NCBI GenBank assembly: GCA_018830725.1
Contig: JAHJRV010000105.1
Coordinates: 1 to 35,897, forward strand
Source of the DNA: Actinomycetota bacterium
Lineage (GTDB): Bacteria > Actinomycetota > Humimicrobiia > JAHJRV01
Direction of reading: 5' to 3'
Length of the DNA stretch: 35,897 nt
Under the pieces are notes generated by a model. That model did no database searches and was not told where the DNA came from. It saw only the letters and a list, made by a program, of their open reading frames with translations. Of this stretch, positions 1-8,144 are shown piece by piece (the first letter of the stretch is position 1; every line of letters begins with the position of its first letter). A program made the translations under genes and the position numbers.

Positions 1-137
1 AAAGAGCAATTGATGTGTTTAAAGATAAAAAGAGGTGGGGTAGAATTGTCAGAAGGGCAATGGAACAGGATTTTTCGTGGAATAAATCAGCTAAAGAATA
101 TGTTAAACTATATAATGAATCAATATTATCAAAATAA
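1..137 (+). CDS. glgA: Glycogen synthase, C-terminal end (partial)
   Basis: Only the last 44 codons are present; the gene enters from the left edge, read from base 3 (R-A-I-D-V-F...) to a TAA at 135-137. The stretch ...RRAMEQDFSWNKSAKEYV... followed by a Tyr-containing tail (KLYNESILSK) is the characteristic carboxyl end of GT5 ADP-glucose-dependent glycogen/starch synthases, where the conserved D-F-S-W motif precedes S-A-x-x-Y. The enzyme extends alpha-1,4-glucan chains from ADP-glucose in the cytoplasm. The catalytic domains lie outside the window, so integrity cannot be judged. Its stop lies only a few bases before the downstream kinase start, suggesting cotranscription. Identification rests on the C-terminal motif alone. 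Confidence 0.8.
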   Translation, partial: RAIDVFKDKKRWGRIVRRAMEQDFSWNKSAKEYVKLYNESILSK

Positions 138-152
138 ATTATGGTGGATTTT

Positions 153-3100
153 ATGCAGGATAATTCTAAAAAGTTAAAAGAAATTCCTATAGAGGATGAA
201 TACATTTATGCCTTAAGCCAGATAGGTCAGATTGCGACATCCAGGTTAGACTTAAATAAAAGACTTGAGCAGATTGTAAAGCTGACAAAAGGGCTGCTTA
301 AAGTAGATGTGTGCTCTATATTTCTATACAATGAGCAAACAGAAAAACTGATTTTGGAAGCAACTGATGGTCTTGACCCTAATTCAATCATGAAAGTTAA
401 ATTAGATATAGGTGAAGGAGTAACTGGGACATGTGCAGAAATAAGAAAACCACTGATGATACCAGAAGTTAAAAAGCATCCTAAATTTAAATATTTTCCT
501 GAGACAAAGGAGGAGATATTTACTTCTCATCTATCTATACCTCTTATAAGCTTTGACAAGCTAATAGGTGTAATGAATGTTAATACAATAAAACTATACC
601 ATTTTACTGACAGAGAAGTTAAAATACTTCAAACAATAGCAAGTTATATTTCTGGAGCTATAAGTGATGCTCAAATTTATAATAGAGCTCTCCGCAGGGT
701 GAAAGAACTCTCAACGATTGAGGAGATATCCACTGCCTTATCATCAACTATGGAACTTCAAGAACTTTTAGATTTAATTCTTAAAATAAGTTCTGAAATA
801 GTGAGATGTGAAGGTGGAATAATTCGTCTTTTAGATTCAGATTCCAATATTTTAATAAGAAAAGCTAGTTTAGGGATGCCTTATGAGAGCAAGATAATTC
901 CTGATTTAAAGTTAGGAGAAGGAATTGCAGGCTGGGTTGCGAAAGAAAGGCAATCAGTCATTACTAACGATGTTATTGGTGATGAAAGATTTATTCATCC
1001 ACCCGAGTCAATGGTAAAGACAGAAATCTGCACACTAATTCTAATCAAAGATGAAGTAATAGGAACTATCAGCCTTTATAATAAACTTACAACTCCAATT
1101 TCTCCAGAGGGTACTTTTGATGAAGAGGATTTACGTCTTTTAATAATTCTGGCAAATAAAGCAGCTTTAGCAATTGATAATGCTCAACTATATTATGAGT
1201 TAAAGTCGAAAGTAGAAGAGCTTTCTCTACTGTTTCAGGTAAGTGATAAATTAAGTTCTACAATAGATTTTGAAAAGGTTTTAGATAGTTATTTAGACCT
1301 TAATGCAAAATTACTTCACGCAGATAAATGCTCTGTAAAACTCATAGATGCGACTGGAAGGATGTTTGAGACAGTTAGATATATAGGACTCAGTGATGAT
1401 TATGTTAAAAGCAGATCAGAACAGATAAAAGATGATGGCACAAATTGGGTAATAACTGAAGGTGAATCACTTTTACTACCTGATATAACTAAAGATGATA
1501 GAGTTTATAATATACCCTCAATGGTTAAGGAAGGAATTAAATCACTACTTTCAATTCCAATGAAATATCAGGATAGAGTTATAGGTGTATTAAATGTATA
1601 TAAGAGTAAAAATGAACCAACATTCACTGATGATGAGGTTAAACTTCTAACAATATCTGCAAATCAGGCAGCTATATCCATAGAAAATGCTCGACTTTTC
1701 AAAGATACTCAAAATCTGGCTAAAATAAACCAGGACAGGTTAAGAGAAATCTCAATTCTATACGAGATTATGAGAGCTTCAAGTTCAACATTAGAATTAG
1801 ATGATGTTCTGAAAGTGATATTAACTGGTCTTACATTTGGTGATGGCTTTGGTTTTAATAGAGCATTTCTTTTACTAACTGATGAGAAAAATGAATTTTT
1901 AGAGGGGAAAACCGCAGTAGGTCCATCAAGTTATGAAGAAGCCTGGAAGATATGGCAACAGGTTTCAGAAGAAGAACTATCTTTAAAAGATATACTTTAT
2001 AGAAAAAAGGGTGATGAGGAATATTTAACTGAATTAACAAAAAGAATTAAAGCAGTTAAGATACTAATTAATGATAAAAAATTAGTAGGAAGAGCATTTT
2101 TAGAGAAAAAACCTTTTAATATAAAGATTGCTATTAAAGAATTTCCCATTGAAAATGAGATAGGTGAGTTATTGGACTGGGAGGATTTTGCGATAGTTCC
2201 TCTTCTGTCAAGAGATAAAGCAGTAGGGGTAGTTATTGTAGATAATCATTTCAATAAAAGACCCATCGCAGTTGAGGATATTAATTTTTTAGTTATGTTT
2301 GCTAATCAGGCAGGATTGGCTATTGATAATGCAACTGTGCATAAAAAATTGAAAGAAAGTATAAGTTCAATGGAGATGGCTAATATAAAACTGCAGGAGC
2401 TAAAGAACTATAGTGAAAATATAGTTGAAAGTATAACATCAGCAATATCTGTTATAGATAAAAATACGATTATAAGTAGCTGTAACTCGAGTTTTGAAAG
2501 TTTCATCGGTTTATCCAAAAAGGAAATTATTGGAAGAAGCCTCTTGAAACTTCCCTTAAAAATAGAAGAGTTTGACCTAACGGGTATAATTGAAGAGACT
2601 TCTACAAAGGGAGAACCTCAGGAACTTTCTAAAGTTCATTGTTTAGCAAACAATGAAGAAGTTATTGCAGATATTAGTATTTATCCGTTTAAGGATTCTC
2701 TAAAGAATGTTATTGGAGTTGTGTTATCTATACAGGATGTAACAGATATAGTGAAGTTAGAGAAAAGAGTTAAGGATTCTGAACAATTAGCAATGCTGGG
2801 TGAACTTTCAGCTGGAGTTGCTCACGAAATAAGAAATCCACTTGTTTCAATTGGCGGGTTTGTTAGAAGGCTTCAGAAAAAGCACAAAGATGATGAAACA
2901 GATAGAGAATATACATCAATTATTATTAAAGAAGTAAAGAGATTAGAAAATATAGTAGGCGAAGTATTGGATATAGCAAGCCCCAAGAAACAGAAATATG
3001 ATTTAGTAGACTTAAATAAAATAATTTTGGATATTACGAATATTCTCAAAACAAGTTGTAGAGATAAAGAGATTAAAGTAGAACAAAAATTAATGGAATC

Positions 3101-3458
3101 TCTTCCAACTGTATTTGGCTCATCATCACAGTTAAAACAGGTATTCTTCAACTTATTTCAGAATGCAATTGAAGCATCACCAGTTGGGGGGATAATAAAA
3201 ATTGAAACAGGACACAGGGGTAATGAAGATTTTGTGATGATAAATAATAGAGGTAAAACAATACCGCCATATATAAAGGAAAAAATGTTTATGCCATTTT
3301 TTACTACCAAAATCAAAGGAACTGGACTGGGTCTTTCTGTTTCAAGCAGAATTATAGAACTACATCATGGAAGAATTGAGTTAAAAAGTTCAGAAGAAGA
3401 GGGCACAACATTTACAGTATTTTTACCAAAAAGTGCAGTGAAGATAAAAGGTTTGTAA
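153..3458 (+). CDS. Soluble GAF(x4)-PAS sensor histidine kinase
   Basis: About 1100 residues with no membrane segment, so a cytoplasmic sensor. Four GAF domains follow one another (roughly residues 25-170, 180-345, 350-515 and 530-730), each ending in the usual N-Q/K-A-x-x-A-I-x-N-A helix. Then come a short coiled coil, a PAS domain (about 765-870), a HisKA dimerisation helix with H-box AGVAHEIRNPLVS (phospho-accepting His near 891) and an HATPase domain. The N-box is QVFFNLFQNAIEAS and the G2 box is KGTGLGLSV. The G1 box reads N-N-R-G-K-T-I rather than D-x-G-x-G, a variant tolerated in some kinases. Codon 153 is preferred over the ATG at 141 because GGTGGA at 143-148 lies just before it, while nothing resembling a ribosome site precedes 141. 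The ligand is unknown. The likely partner is the receiver protein 92 bp downstream. Confidence 0.88.
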   Translation: MQDNSKKLKEIPIEDEYIYALSQIGQIATSRLDLNKRLEQIVKLTKGLLKVDVCSIFLYNEQTEKLILEATDGLDPNSIMKVKLDIGEGVTGTCAEIRKPLMIPEVKKHPKFKYFPETKEEIFTSHLSIPLISFDKLIGVMNVNTIKLYHFTDREVKILQTIASYISGAISDAQIYNRALRRVKELSTIEEISTALSSTMELQELLDLILKISSEIVRCEGGIIRLLDSDSNILIRKASLGMPYESKIIPDLKLGEGIAGWVAKERQSVITNDVIGDERFIHPPESMVKTEICTLILIKDEVIGTISLYNKLTTPISPEGTFDEEDLRLLIILANKAALAIDNAQLYYELKSKVEELSLLFQVSDKLSSTIDFEKVLDSYLDLNAKLLHADKCSVKLIDATGRMFETVRYIGLSDDYVKSRSEQIKDDGTNWVITEGESLLLPDITKDDRVYNIPSMVKEGIKSLLSIPMKYQDRVIGVLNVYKSKNEPTFTDDEVKLLTISANQAAISIENARLFKDTQNLAKINQDRLREISILYEIMRASSSTLELDDVLKVILTGLTFGDGFGFNRAFLLLTDEKNEFLEGKTAVGPSSYEEAWKIWQQVSEEELSLKDILYRKKGDEEYLTELTKRIKAVKILINDKKLVGRAFLEKKPFNIKIAIKEFPIENEIGELLDWEDFAIVPLLSRDKAVGVVIVDNHFNKRPIAVEDINFLVMFANQAGLAIDNATVHKKLKESISSMEMANIKLQELKNYSENIVESITSAISVIDKNTIISSCNSSFESFIGLSKKEIIGRSLLKLPLKIEEFDLTGIIEETSTKGEPQELSKVHCLANNEEVIADISIYPFKDSLKNVIGVVLSIQDVTDIVKLEKRVKDSEQLAMLGELSAGVAHEIRNPLVSIGGFVRRLQKKHKDDETDREYTSIIIKEVKRLENIVGEVLDIASPKKQKYDLVDLNKIILDITNILKTSCRDKEIKVEQKLMESLPTVFGSSSQLKQVFFNLFQNAIEASPVGGIIKIETGHRGNEDFVMINNRGKTIPPYIKEKMFMPFFTTKIKGTGLGLSVSSRIIELHHGRIELKSSEEEGTTFTVFLPKSAVKIKGL

Positions 3459-3474
3459 CCTATCCTAACTTCTA

Positions 3475-3492
3475 GCAATGAGACTTCATTGC
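3475..3492 (+). terminator. Hairpin between kinase and response regulator
   Basis: GCAATGA (3475-3481) pairs with TCATTGC (3486-3492) around a 4-nt loop, 17 bases after the kinase stop. An A/T-rich run follows but no clean T tract, so it may be a weak terminator or an mRNA processing/stability element that separates kinase and regulator expression. Confidence 0.35.
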
Positions 3493-3550
3493 AAATATTT
3501 TAAAAATAAAAAAATATTTAATATGTAAAAGTTATAAAAAAGGATGAATT

Positions 3551-3907
3551 ATGAAAAAGATATTAATTGTTGAGGACGAAGAGAATCAAAGACTGTTATA
3601 TAAAACTGAATTAGAAGAGGAGGGATATATAGTATATGTAGCTGAAAATGGAGTGGAGGGATTAAAGAAATTTGAATTAGAACGTCCAGATCTGGTTACT
3701 ATAGATATAAAGATGCCAGATATGGATGGGATGGAATTACTACAGAGAATGAGAGAGATAGATAAAGACATACCAATAATAATGCTTACTGCTTATGGGG
3801 AATACTCTCAAAATTTCACTACATGGGCTGCTGATAAGTATGTTGTAAAATCATCGGATTTAACTAAAGTAAAACAGGAAATAAAGAGTCTTTTAGAAAA
3901 AGAATAA
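3551..3907 (+). CDS. Single-domain response regulator (CheY/Spo0F type)
   Basis: 118 residues forming one receiver domain and no output domain. The acidic pair is E8/D9, the phospho-acceptor is D52 (T-I-D-I-K-M-P-D-M-D-G), the switch Thr is T80 (I-M-L-T-A-Y) and the conserved Lys is K100 (Y-V-V-K-S-S-D-L). All catalytic residues are intact. With no DNA-binding or enzymatic domain it must act by protein contact or in a phosphorelay. It follows the GAF4-PAS kinase by 92 bp and is its probable phosphate acceptor; that pairing is inference from position. The ATG at 3551 is preceded by AAAAAGGATG, giving a modest ribosome site. Confidence 0.9.
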   Translation: MKKILIVEDEENQRLLYKTELEEEGYIVYVAENGVEGLKKFELERPDLVTIDIKMPDMDGMELLQRMREIDKDIPIIMLTAYGEYSQNFTTWAADKYVVKSSDLTKVKQEIKSLLEKE

Positions 3908-3948
3908 AAAAATATTAAAGATTTGGGCATAATTTCTCGATTAATTAT

Positions 3949-3978
3949 CCTCTCCCTTGGTGGGAGAGGGAAAGGGAG
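3949..3978. repeat. G/C-rich intergenic palindrome
   Basis: CCTCTCCC (3949-3956) and GGGAGAGG (3962-3969) form an 8-bp stem with a 5-nt loop, and a third GGGAGAGG unit follows after AAA. It stands out sharply from the A/T-rich surroundings. A related palindrome of the same CTCCC/GGGAG style occurs at 34666-34692. Such elements are a widespread class of dispersed intergenic repeat. It could also end the kinase/regulator transcript. Confidence 0.6.
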
Positions 3979-4080
3979 AGGGGGAATTTAAAATGTCTTC
4001 GAAACCATGCCACAAATCTATAAAAAGAATTAAATATAAAAAATAAATTCTATTTAGAGAAAAGGATGGTGAGTAGTTAG

Positions 4081-5079
4081 TTGCCTCAATTACGTCAAGA
4101 CATTGTTACAGGTAAATGGGTTATTATAGCTACCGAAAGAGCACGTCGCCCTCGTTCATTCTCAGAAACAAAACGAATTGTTTCAAAAAAAAAGACAATA
4201 TGTCCATTTTGTTATGGGAATGAATATATGACTCCTCTTGAAGTTTTGGCTTTTAGAGATAATGGTGAACCAAATAGTTCTGGATGGAAAGTAAGGGTAG
4301 TTCCGAATAAATTTCCAGCACTTATACCTGAGGGTAAACCAGAACTTATTAAAAATGGAATATATTTTACTATGAATGGAGTTGGAGCTCATGAGGTAAT
4401 AATCCACTCACCAAACCATGATTTATTACTACCTTTAATGAATGAGAAACAGATTGAATTAGTATTAAAATCATATTTAATAAGATATAAAGAGCTATCT
4501 GAAGACCCAAATTTAAAATTTATTCATATAATAGTAAATCATGGAAAAGAAGCAGGGGCATCTTTAGATCACCCCCACTCACAGCTTTTTGGATTACCAA
4601 TTGTGCCAAACTTCGTATTAGATGAGCTAGATGGGTTAAAGAGATATTTTGATAAATTTAAAAAATGTGTTTTTTGTGAAATTATAAAGAAAGAATTACA
4701 AGATGGTAAAAGAATAATAGAAGAGACTGATAAGTTTATTGCGTTCGAACCTTTTGCTTCAAAACTTCCATTTGAAACCTGGATAATTCCCAAAGAACAT
4801 ATGGAAAGTTTCTCAGATATGGGTGAAAATGATTTAGTTGATTGTTCTAAAATATTAAGAAATACAATGAAAAAAATCTATGATGGATTGAACGATCCAC
4901 CTTTAAACTATTGGCTTCATAGTGCACCTCTTCGTAATAATCATAAACATTACCACTGGCATTTTGAGATTATTCCTAAACTTACAACAACTGGTGGTTT
5001 CGAGCTTGGAACAGGAACTATAATTAACACAACCCTTCCAGAAGAGTGCGCCAAATATTTAAAAAATTTTAATAAATAA
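4081..5079 (+). CDS. galT: Galactose-1-phosphate uridylyltransferase
   Basis: 332 residues of the HIT-superfamily GalT. It exchanges UMP between UDP-glucose and galactose 1-phosphate in the Leloir pathway; related bacterial enzymes accept other hexose phosphates or ADP-sugars. The active-site triad H164-P165-H166 (D-H-P-H-S-Q) carries the nucleophilic second His. Zinc-type Cys pairs appear at C-P-F-C near residue 41 and C-V-F-C near 199, and the C-terminal H-K-H-Y-H-W-H-F-E-I cluster is typical. The start is TTG, supported by GGATGGTGAG ending 7 nt upstream; an upstream GTG runs into a stop at once. With glgA nearby it fits sugar-nucleotide/glycogen metabolism. No galK or galE is present in the window, so its true hexose substrate is open. 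Confidence 0.9.
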   Translation: MPQLRQDIVTGKWVIIATERARRPRSFSETKRIVSKKKTICPFCYGNEYMTPLEVLAFRDNGEPNSSGWKVRVVPNKFPALIPEGKPELIKNGIYFTMNGVGAHEVIIHSPNHDLLLPLMNEKQIELVLKSYLIRYKELSEDPNLKFIHIIVNHGKEAGASLDHPHSQLFGLPIVPNFVLDELDGLKRYFDKFKKCVFCEIIKKELQDGKRIIEETDKFIAFEPFASKLPFETWIIPKEHMESFSDMGENDLVDCSKILRNTMKKIYDGLNDPPLNYWLHSAPLRNNHKHYHWHFEIIPKLTTTGGFELGTGTIINTTLPEECAKYLKNFNK

Positions 5080-5245
5080 CAGAAGTAAACAGTTCTGTAT
5101 TATTATGATCTATTCTTATCATCCTGAACCATTTGAGATTGTGATTTATATTATAAGATTAAATCATCTATGAGAAACAGATTGTATTAATTAAAATTAC
5201 CTTTTTTATTATAATAATCATATAATTTTATTTGGAGGTGAGTTT

Positions 5246-5869
5246 ATGGTGAAATATATTGTTGATATTTTATTGGTAATTTTTGGTTATATCTCAGGAT
5301 CATTTCCACCAGCTTATATTATAGTTAAATTGTTTAAGAATAAAGATATTAGAGATATTGGAAGTGGTAATGTTGGGACGATGAATGTTTTAAGGAATGT
5401 TGATCTCAAACTTGGCATTATAACAGGTATTTTAGATATTGCAAAAGGCTTTATTCCTACTTATTTGGCAATGAGATATTCCTCAATTAAATGGATTCCT
5501 ATTTTAGTAGCAGTAGCTTCAGTTGCTGGTCATAATTGGTCAATATTTTTGAAGCTTACAGGTGGAAAGGGGGTAGCTACAAATGTTGGTGCCTTATTAG
5601 CTCTTATTCTTAATGCTAATCTCAATCCCAATCTTAATCCATTGGTTCTTATTCCCTCAATAATTGGATTTATATTAACACTTATATTTTTTAAAGATTT
5701 CTATATTGGAGCCATGGTAGCTTATATTATAGGACCTTTTTCTTTTTTATATTTTAGAAAATCCTTTTTAGAAGCAACATTAGTTTTAATTTTGGCAATT
5801 ATTGTAATTTATAAAATACGTTTTGATCTTAAAAGGTCCTTTGAAAAAAGAAAAAAGGTTTCAACATAA
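5246..5869 (+). CDS. plsY: Acyl-phosphate:glycerol-3-phosphate acyltransferase PlsY
   Basis: 207 residues, integral membrane enzyme that acylates glycerol 3-phosphate from acyl phosphate in the first step of phospholipid synthesis. The three PlsY signatures are present: S-G-S-F-P-P-A-Y near residue 16, the G-S-G-N-V-G-T-M-N loop near 39 (usually GSGNxGATN) and G-H-N-W-x-x-F-L-K-x-x-G-G-K-G-V-A-T near 92. Five or so hydrophobic helices are evident and the tail is basic (KRKKV). The ATG sits behind a strong GGAGGTGA at 5233-5240. It lies alone between galT and tilS with gaps of 166 and 101 bp. Length is normal for the family. Confidence 0.93.
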   Translation: MVKYIVDILLVIFGYISGSFPPAYIIVKLFKNKDIRDIGSGNVGTMNVLRNVDLKLGIITGILDIAKGFIPTYLAMRYSSIKWIPILVAVASVAGHNWSIFLKLTGGKGVATNVGALLALILNANLNPNLNPLVLIPSIIGFILTLIFFKDFYIGAMVAYIIGPFSFLYFRKSFLEATLVLILAIIVIYKIRFDLKRSFEKRKKVST

Positions 5870-5970
5870 AAAATTAGTAATCACAGGATAAATTGAGAAA
5901 AAATAAAAAATACCAGCAATAAAAATTTTAGTTTTTTAATCCTTAATCTTAAAATTCTGAATAAGAAAAA

Positions 5971-7371
5971 ATGATGATTGAAAAAACTGATCTTGTGAAT
6001 AAGGTAAAAGAAACAATAGATGAATATAATATGCTAATTAGTGGTGATAAGGTTTTAGTTTCAATTTCTGCAGGGCCTGACTCTATGGCTTTACTACATA
6101 TCCTTTTAAAATTAAAAGATATTTATGATATTAATTTACACCTTTTTCACCTTGACCATCTAACAAGAGAGGGTAAATCTTCAATTGATGCAAAATTTGT
6201 TAAGGAATTATCAGAAAAATTGGGAATTAACTTAACTTTATATGTAAAATCAGCTGAAAAATATGCGAAGGAAAAAGGATTATCATTTGAAACTGGCGCA
6301 AGGGAGCTAAGGTTGAATCTAATTCAGAAAGTTGCTAATCAAGAGAAGATCACAAAAATAGCGACAGGTCATAACGCAAATGATTTAGCTGAAACTATAC
6401 TTATGAGATTAATGAGAGGAACAGGTACAAAAGGTATGATAGGAATTTCACCCACTCAGGGGAAATTTATTAGACCGCTTATATATATATTCAGAGATGA
6501 AATAGAGAAATTCTGTTACGAAAATAAAATTAATTATAGAGTAGATCAAACAAATCTTGAAAGTTATTACTTCAGAAACGCTATAAGAAACAGATTGATT
6601 CCCCTAATGAGGGAGATCAGTAAAAAAGATTTTTTAAAGAATTTGATAAATTTTTCAAAGATCTATTTAGAGGAGGATAGATTTTTAAATAGCTTAACCA
6701 AAAAGATCTATTATAAAATATCAAAAAGAAAAAATAATGATGTTTATATTCCAATAATTGAACTTAAAAATCTACCACCTGCATTAAATAGGAGACTACT
6801 GAGGTTAGCTATAGAGGAGAAAAAAGGTGAACTTTTGGATATTTCATTTAATGCGGTTGAGGATATAATAGATTCTTTAAAAAACGAAACGGAGTTTTTT
6901 GAGTTTAATCTACCGAAATTTATGAAGGTTGTTAAAGATAAAGAAAATTTGGTTATTAAAAAAATCGAAAAACAAAAAATCTTTTTTAAAAAAGAGATTC
7001 CTATGGAGGGAACCTGTATTTTAGAAACCTTAAACTTAGTGATTGAAACAAAGATTGTAGATGGAAAAGATGCTAAAATTAAAGATGACAAAACGACTGC
7101 TTATTTGGATTATGAAAGTATAATTCCAAAACTTTATGTAAGACCGTGGGAATTTGGTGACAGATTTATACCTCTTGGATTAGATAAAGGAAAAAAACTC
7201 CAAGATTTCTTTGTAGATGAGAAAATTGCTCGGGAGAAGAGAAAAACAATACCTATTTTAGTTGATAGTGAGAAAATTGTATGGATTGTTGGTTACAGAA
7301 TAGATGAAAGAGTAAAAGTAAAGCCAGAGACAAGGAAGGTTTTAATTATTAATGTAAAAGAATTAAACTAA
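5971..7371 (+). CDS. tilS: tRNA(Ile)-lysidine synthase
   Basis: 466 residues. TilS uses ATP to attach lysine to C34 of tRNA-Ile(CAU), converting its decoding from AUG to AUA. The N-type ATP-pyrophosphatase loop is S-I-S-A-G-P-D-S-M-A at residues 31-40. The second position of the canonical SGGxDS is Ala here, a mild deviation. The H-N-x-N-D-x-A-E-T motif follows near residue 134, then the substrate-binding middle region. A complete C-terminal domain (R-P-W-E-F-G-D-R-F-I-P-L-G and K-x-L-Q-D-F-F-V-D) closes the protein, as in the long TilS form of Bacillota. Two adjacent ATGs (5971, 5974) follow a weak AAGAAAAA. The tilS-hpt-ftsH order is highly conserved. Confidence 0.93.
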   Translation: MMIEKTDLVNKVKETIDEYNMLISGDKVLVSISAGPDSMALLHILLKLKDIYDINLHLFHLDHLTREGKSSIDAKFVKELSEKLGINLTLYVKSAEKYAKEKGLSFETGARELRLNLIQKVANQEKITKIATGHNANDLAETILMRLMRGTGTKGMIGISPTQGKFIRPLIYIFRDEIEKFCYENKINYRVDQTNLESYYFRNAIRNRLIPLMREISKKDFLKNLINFSKIYLEEDRFLNSLTKKIYYKISKRKNNDVYIPIIELKNLPPALNRRLLRLAIEEKKGELLDISFNAVEDIIDSLKNETEFFEFNLPKFMKVVKDKENLVIKKIEKQKIFFKKEIPMEGTCILETLNLVIETKIVDGKDAKIKDDKTTAYLDYESIIPKLYVRPWEFGDRFIPLGLDKGKKLQDFFVDEKIAREKRKTIPILVDSEKIVWIVGYRIDERVKVKPETRKVLIINVKELN

Positions 7372-7447
7372 ATTATTCTCAATATTTTATTTTATTTTAC
7401 TAACATCACTATTTAAAGGAGGGTTTGTGAAAAAGGGGATTAATAAG

Positions 7448-7975
7448 ATGGACGAAAAAGTTGGTAAAGTTCTTATAAGTAAAGAACAAATAGAAAAGAG
7501 AGTCAAGGAGCTTGCAAAGCAGATATCTCAGGATTATGAAGGAAAAGACCTCGTATGTGTAATAATTTTAAGAGGAGCCTTCATGTTTGTGACTGACTTG
7601 GCTAAAGAAATCTCTATACCTGCAAAATTCGACTTTATGGCTACAAGCAGTTATGGAGACAGTACCACAAGCTCGGGAGTTGTTAGAATCTATAAAGATT
7701 TAGATATGAATATAGAGGGAAAGGATGTATTAATTATTGAAGATATAGTTGATACGGGGAGGACGATTAGTTATTTAGTTAAGAATCTTAAAACTCGAAA
7801 TCCTAAATCCTTAGAAGTTTGTACGTTAATTAATAAACCTGCAAATAGAGTTGTTAATGTCAAAATAAAGTATGTGGGATTTGTAATACCACCAGAATTT
7901 GTTATAGGTTATGGCCTTGATTTTGCAGAGGATTATAGACACATAACAGAAGTAAGGGTATTTAAAGAAGATTGA
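7448..7975 (+). CDS. hpt: Hypoxanthine phosphoribosyltransferase
   Basis: 175 residues from the ATG at 7448. Makes IMP or GMP from hypoxanthine or guanine plus PRPP. The PRPP-binding signature V-L-I-I-E-D-I-V-D-T-G-R-T places the acidic pair at E98/D99. The S-S-Y-G-D-S flexible loop and the C-terminal V-G-F-V-I-P-P-E-F-V-I-G-Y-G-L-D-F motif that stacks on the purine are also present. An upstream GTG at 7427 is possible with GGAGGG before it but the spacing is only about 3 nt. The ATG has AGGGGA 8 nt upstream and gives the normal family N-terminus (M-D-E-K-V-G-K-V-L-I-S). It follows tilS as in Bacillota and supplies the base-salvage step for the nucleoside operon at 11152-18043. Confidence 0.93.
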   Translation: MDEKVGKVLISKEQIEKRVKELAKQISQDYEGKDLVCVIILRGAFMFVTDLAKEISIPAKFDFMATSSYGDSTTSSGVVRIYKDLDMNIEGKDVLIIEDIVDTGRTISYLVKNLKTRNPKSLEVCTLINKPANRVVNVKIKYVGFVIPPEFVIGYGLDFAEDYRHITEVRVFKED

Positions 7976-8102
7976 TATTAGAGAGGTATGTGAAATAAGA
8001 GAATATTCACCTAATAAAATCCTCCCATTATTTAAGAGAATAGAAAAAAAGAATAGATTATGGTAACATATTCTTAAAGATAGAGTTTGAATTAAAGAGC
8101 GG

Positions 8103-8125
8103 ACTGGGTTTTACCCAGTTTTAAA
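8103..8125 (+). terminator. Hairpin just before ftsH
   Basis: ACTGGGT (8103-8109) and ACCCAGT (8113-8119) make a perfect 7-bp stem with a 3-nt loop, followed by TTTAAATTT. It ends only about 15 bases before the ftsH ribosome site. It may terminate the tilS-hpt transcript, or act on ftsH mRNA. The T tract is short, so termination strength is doubtful. Confidence 0.5.
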
Positions 8126-8144
8126 TTTATATTAGGAGATACAA

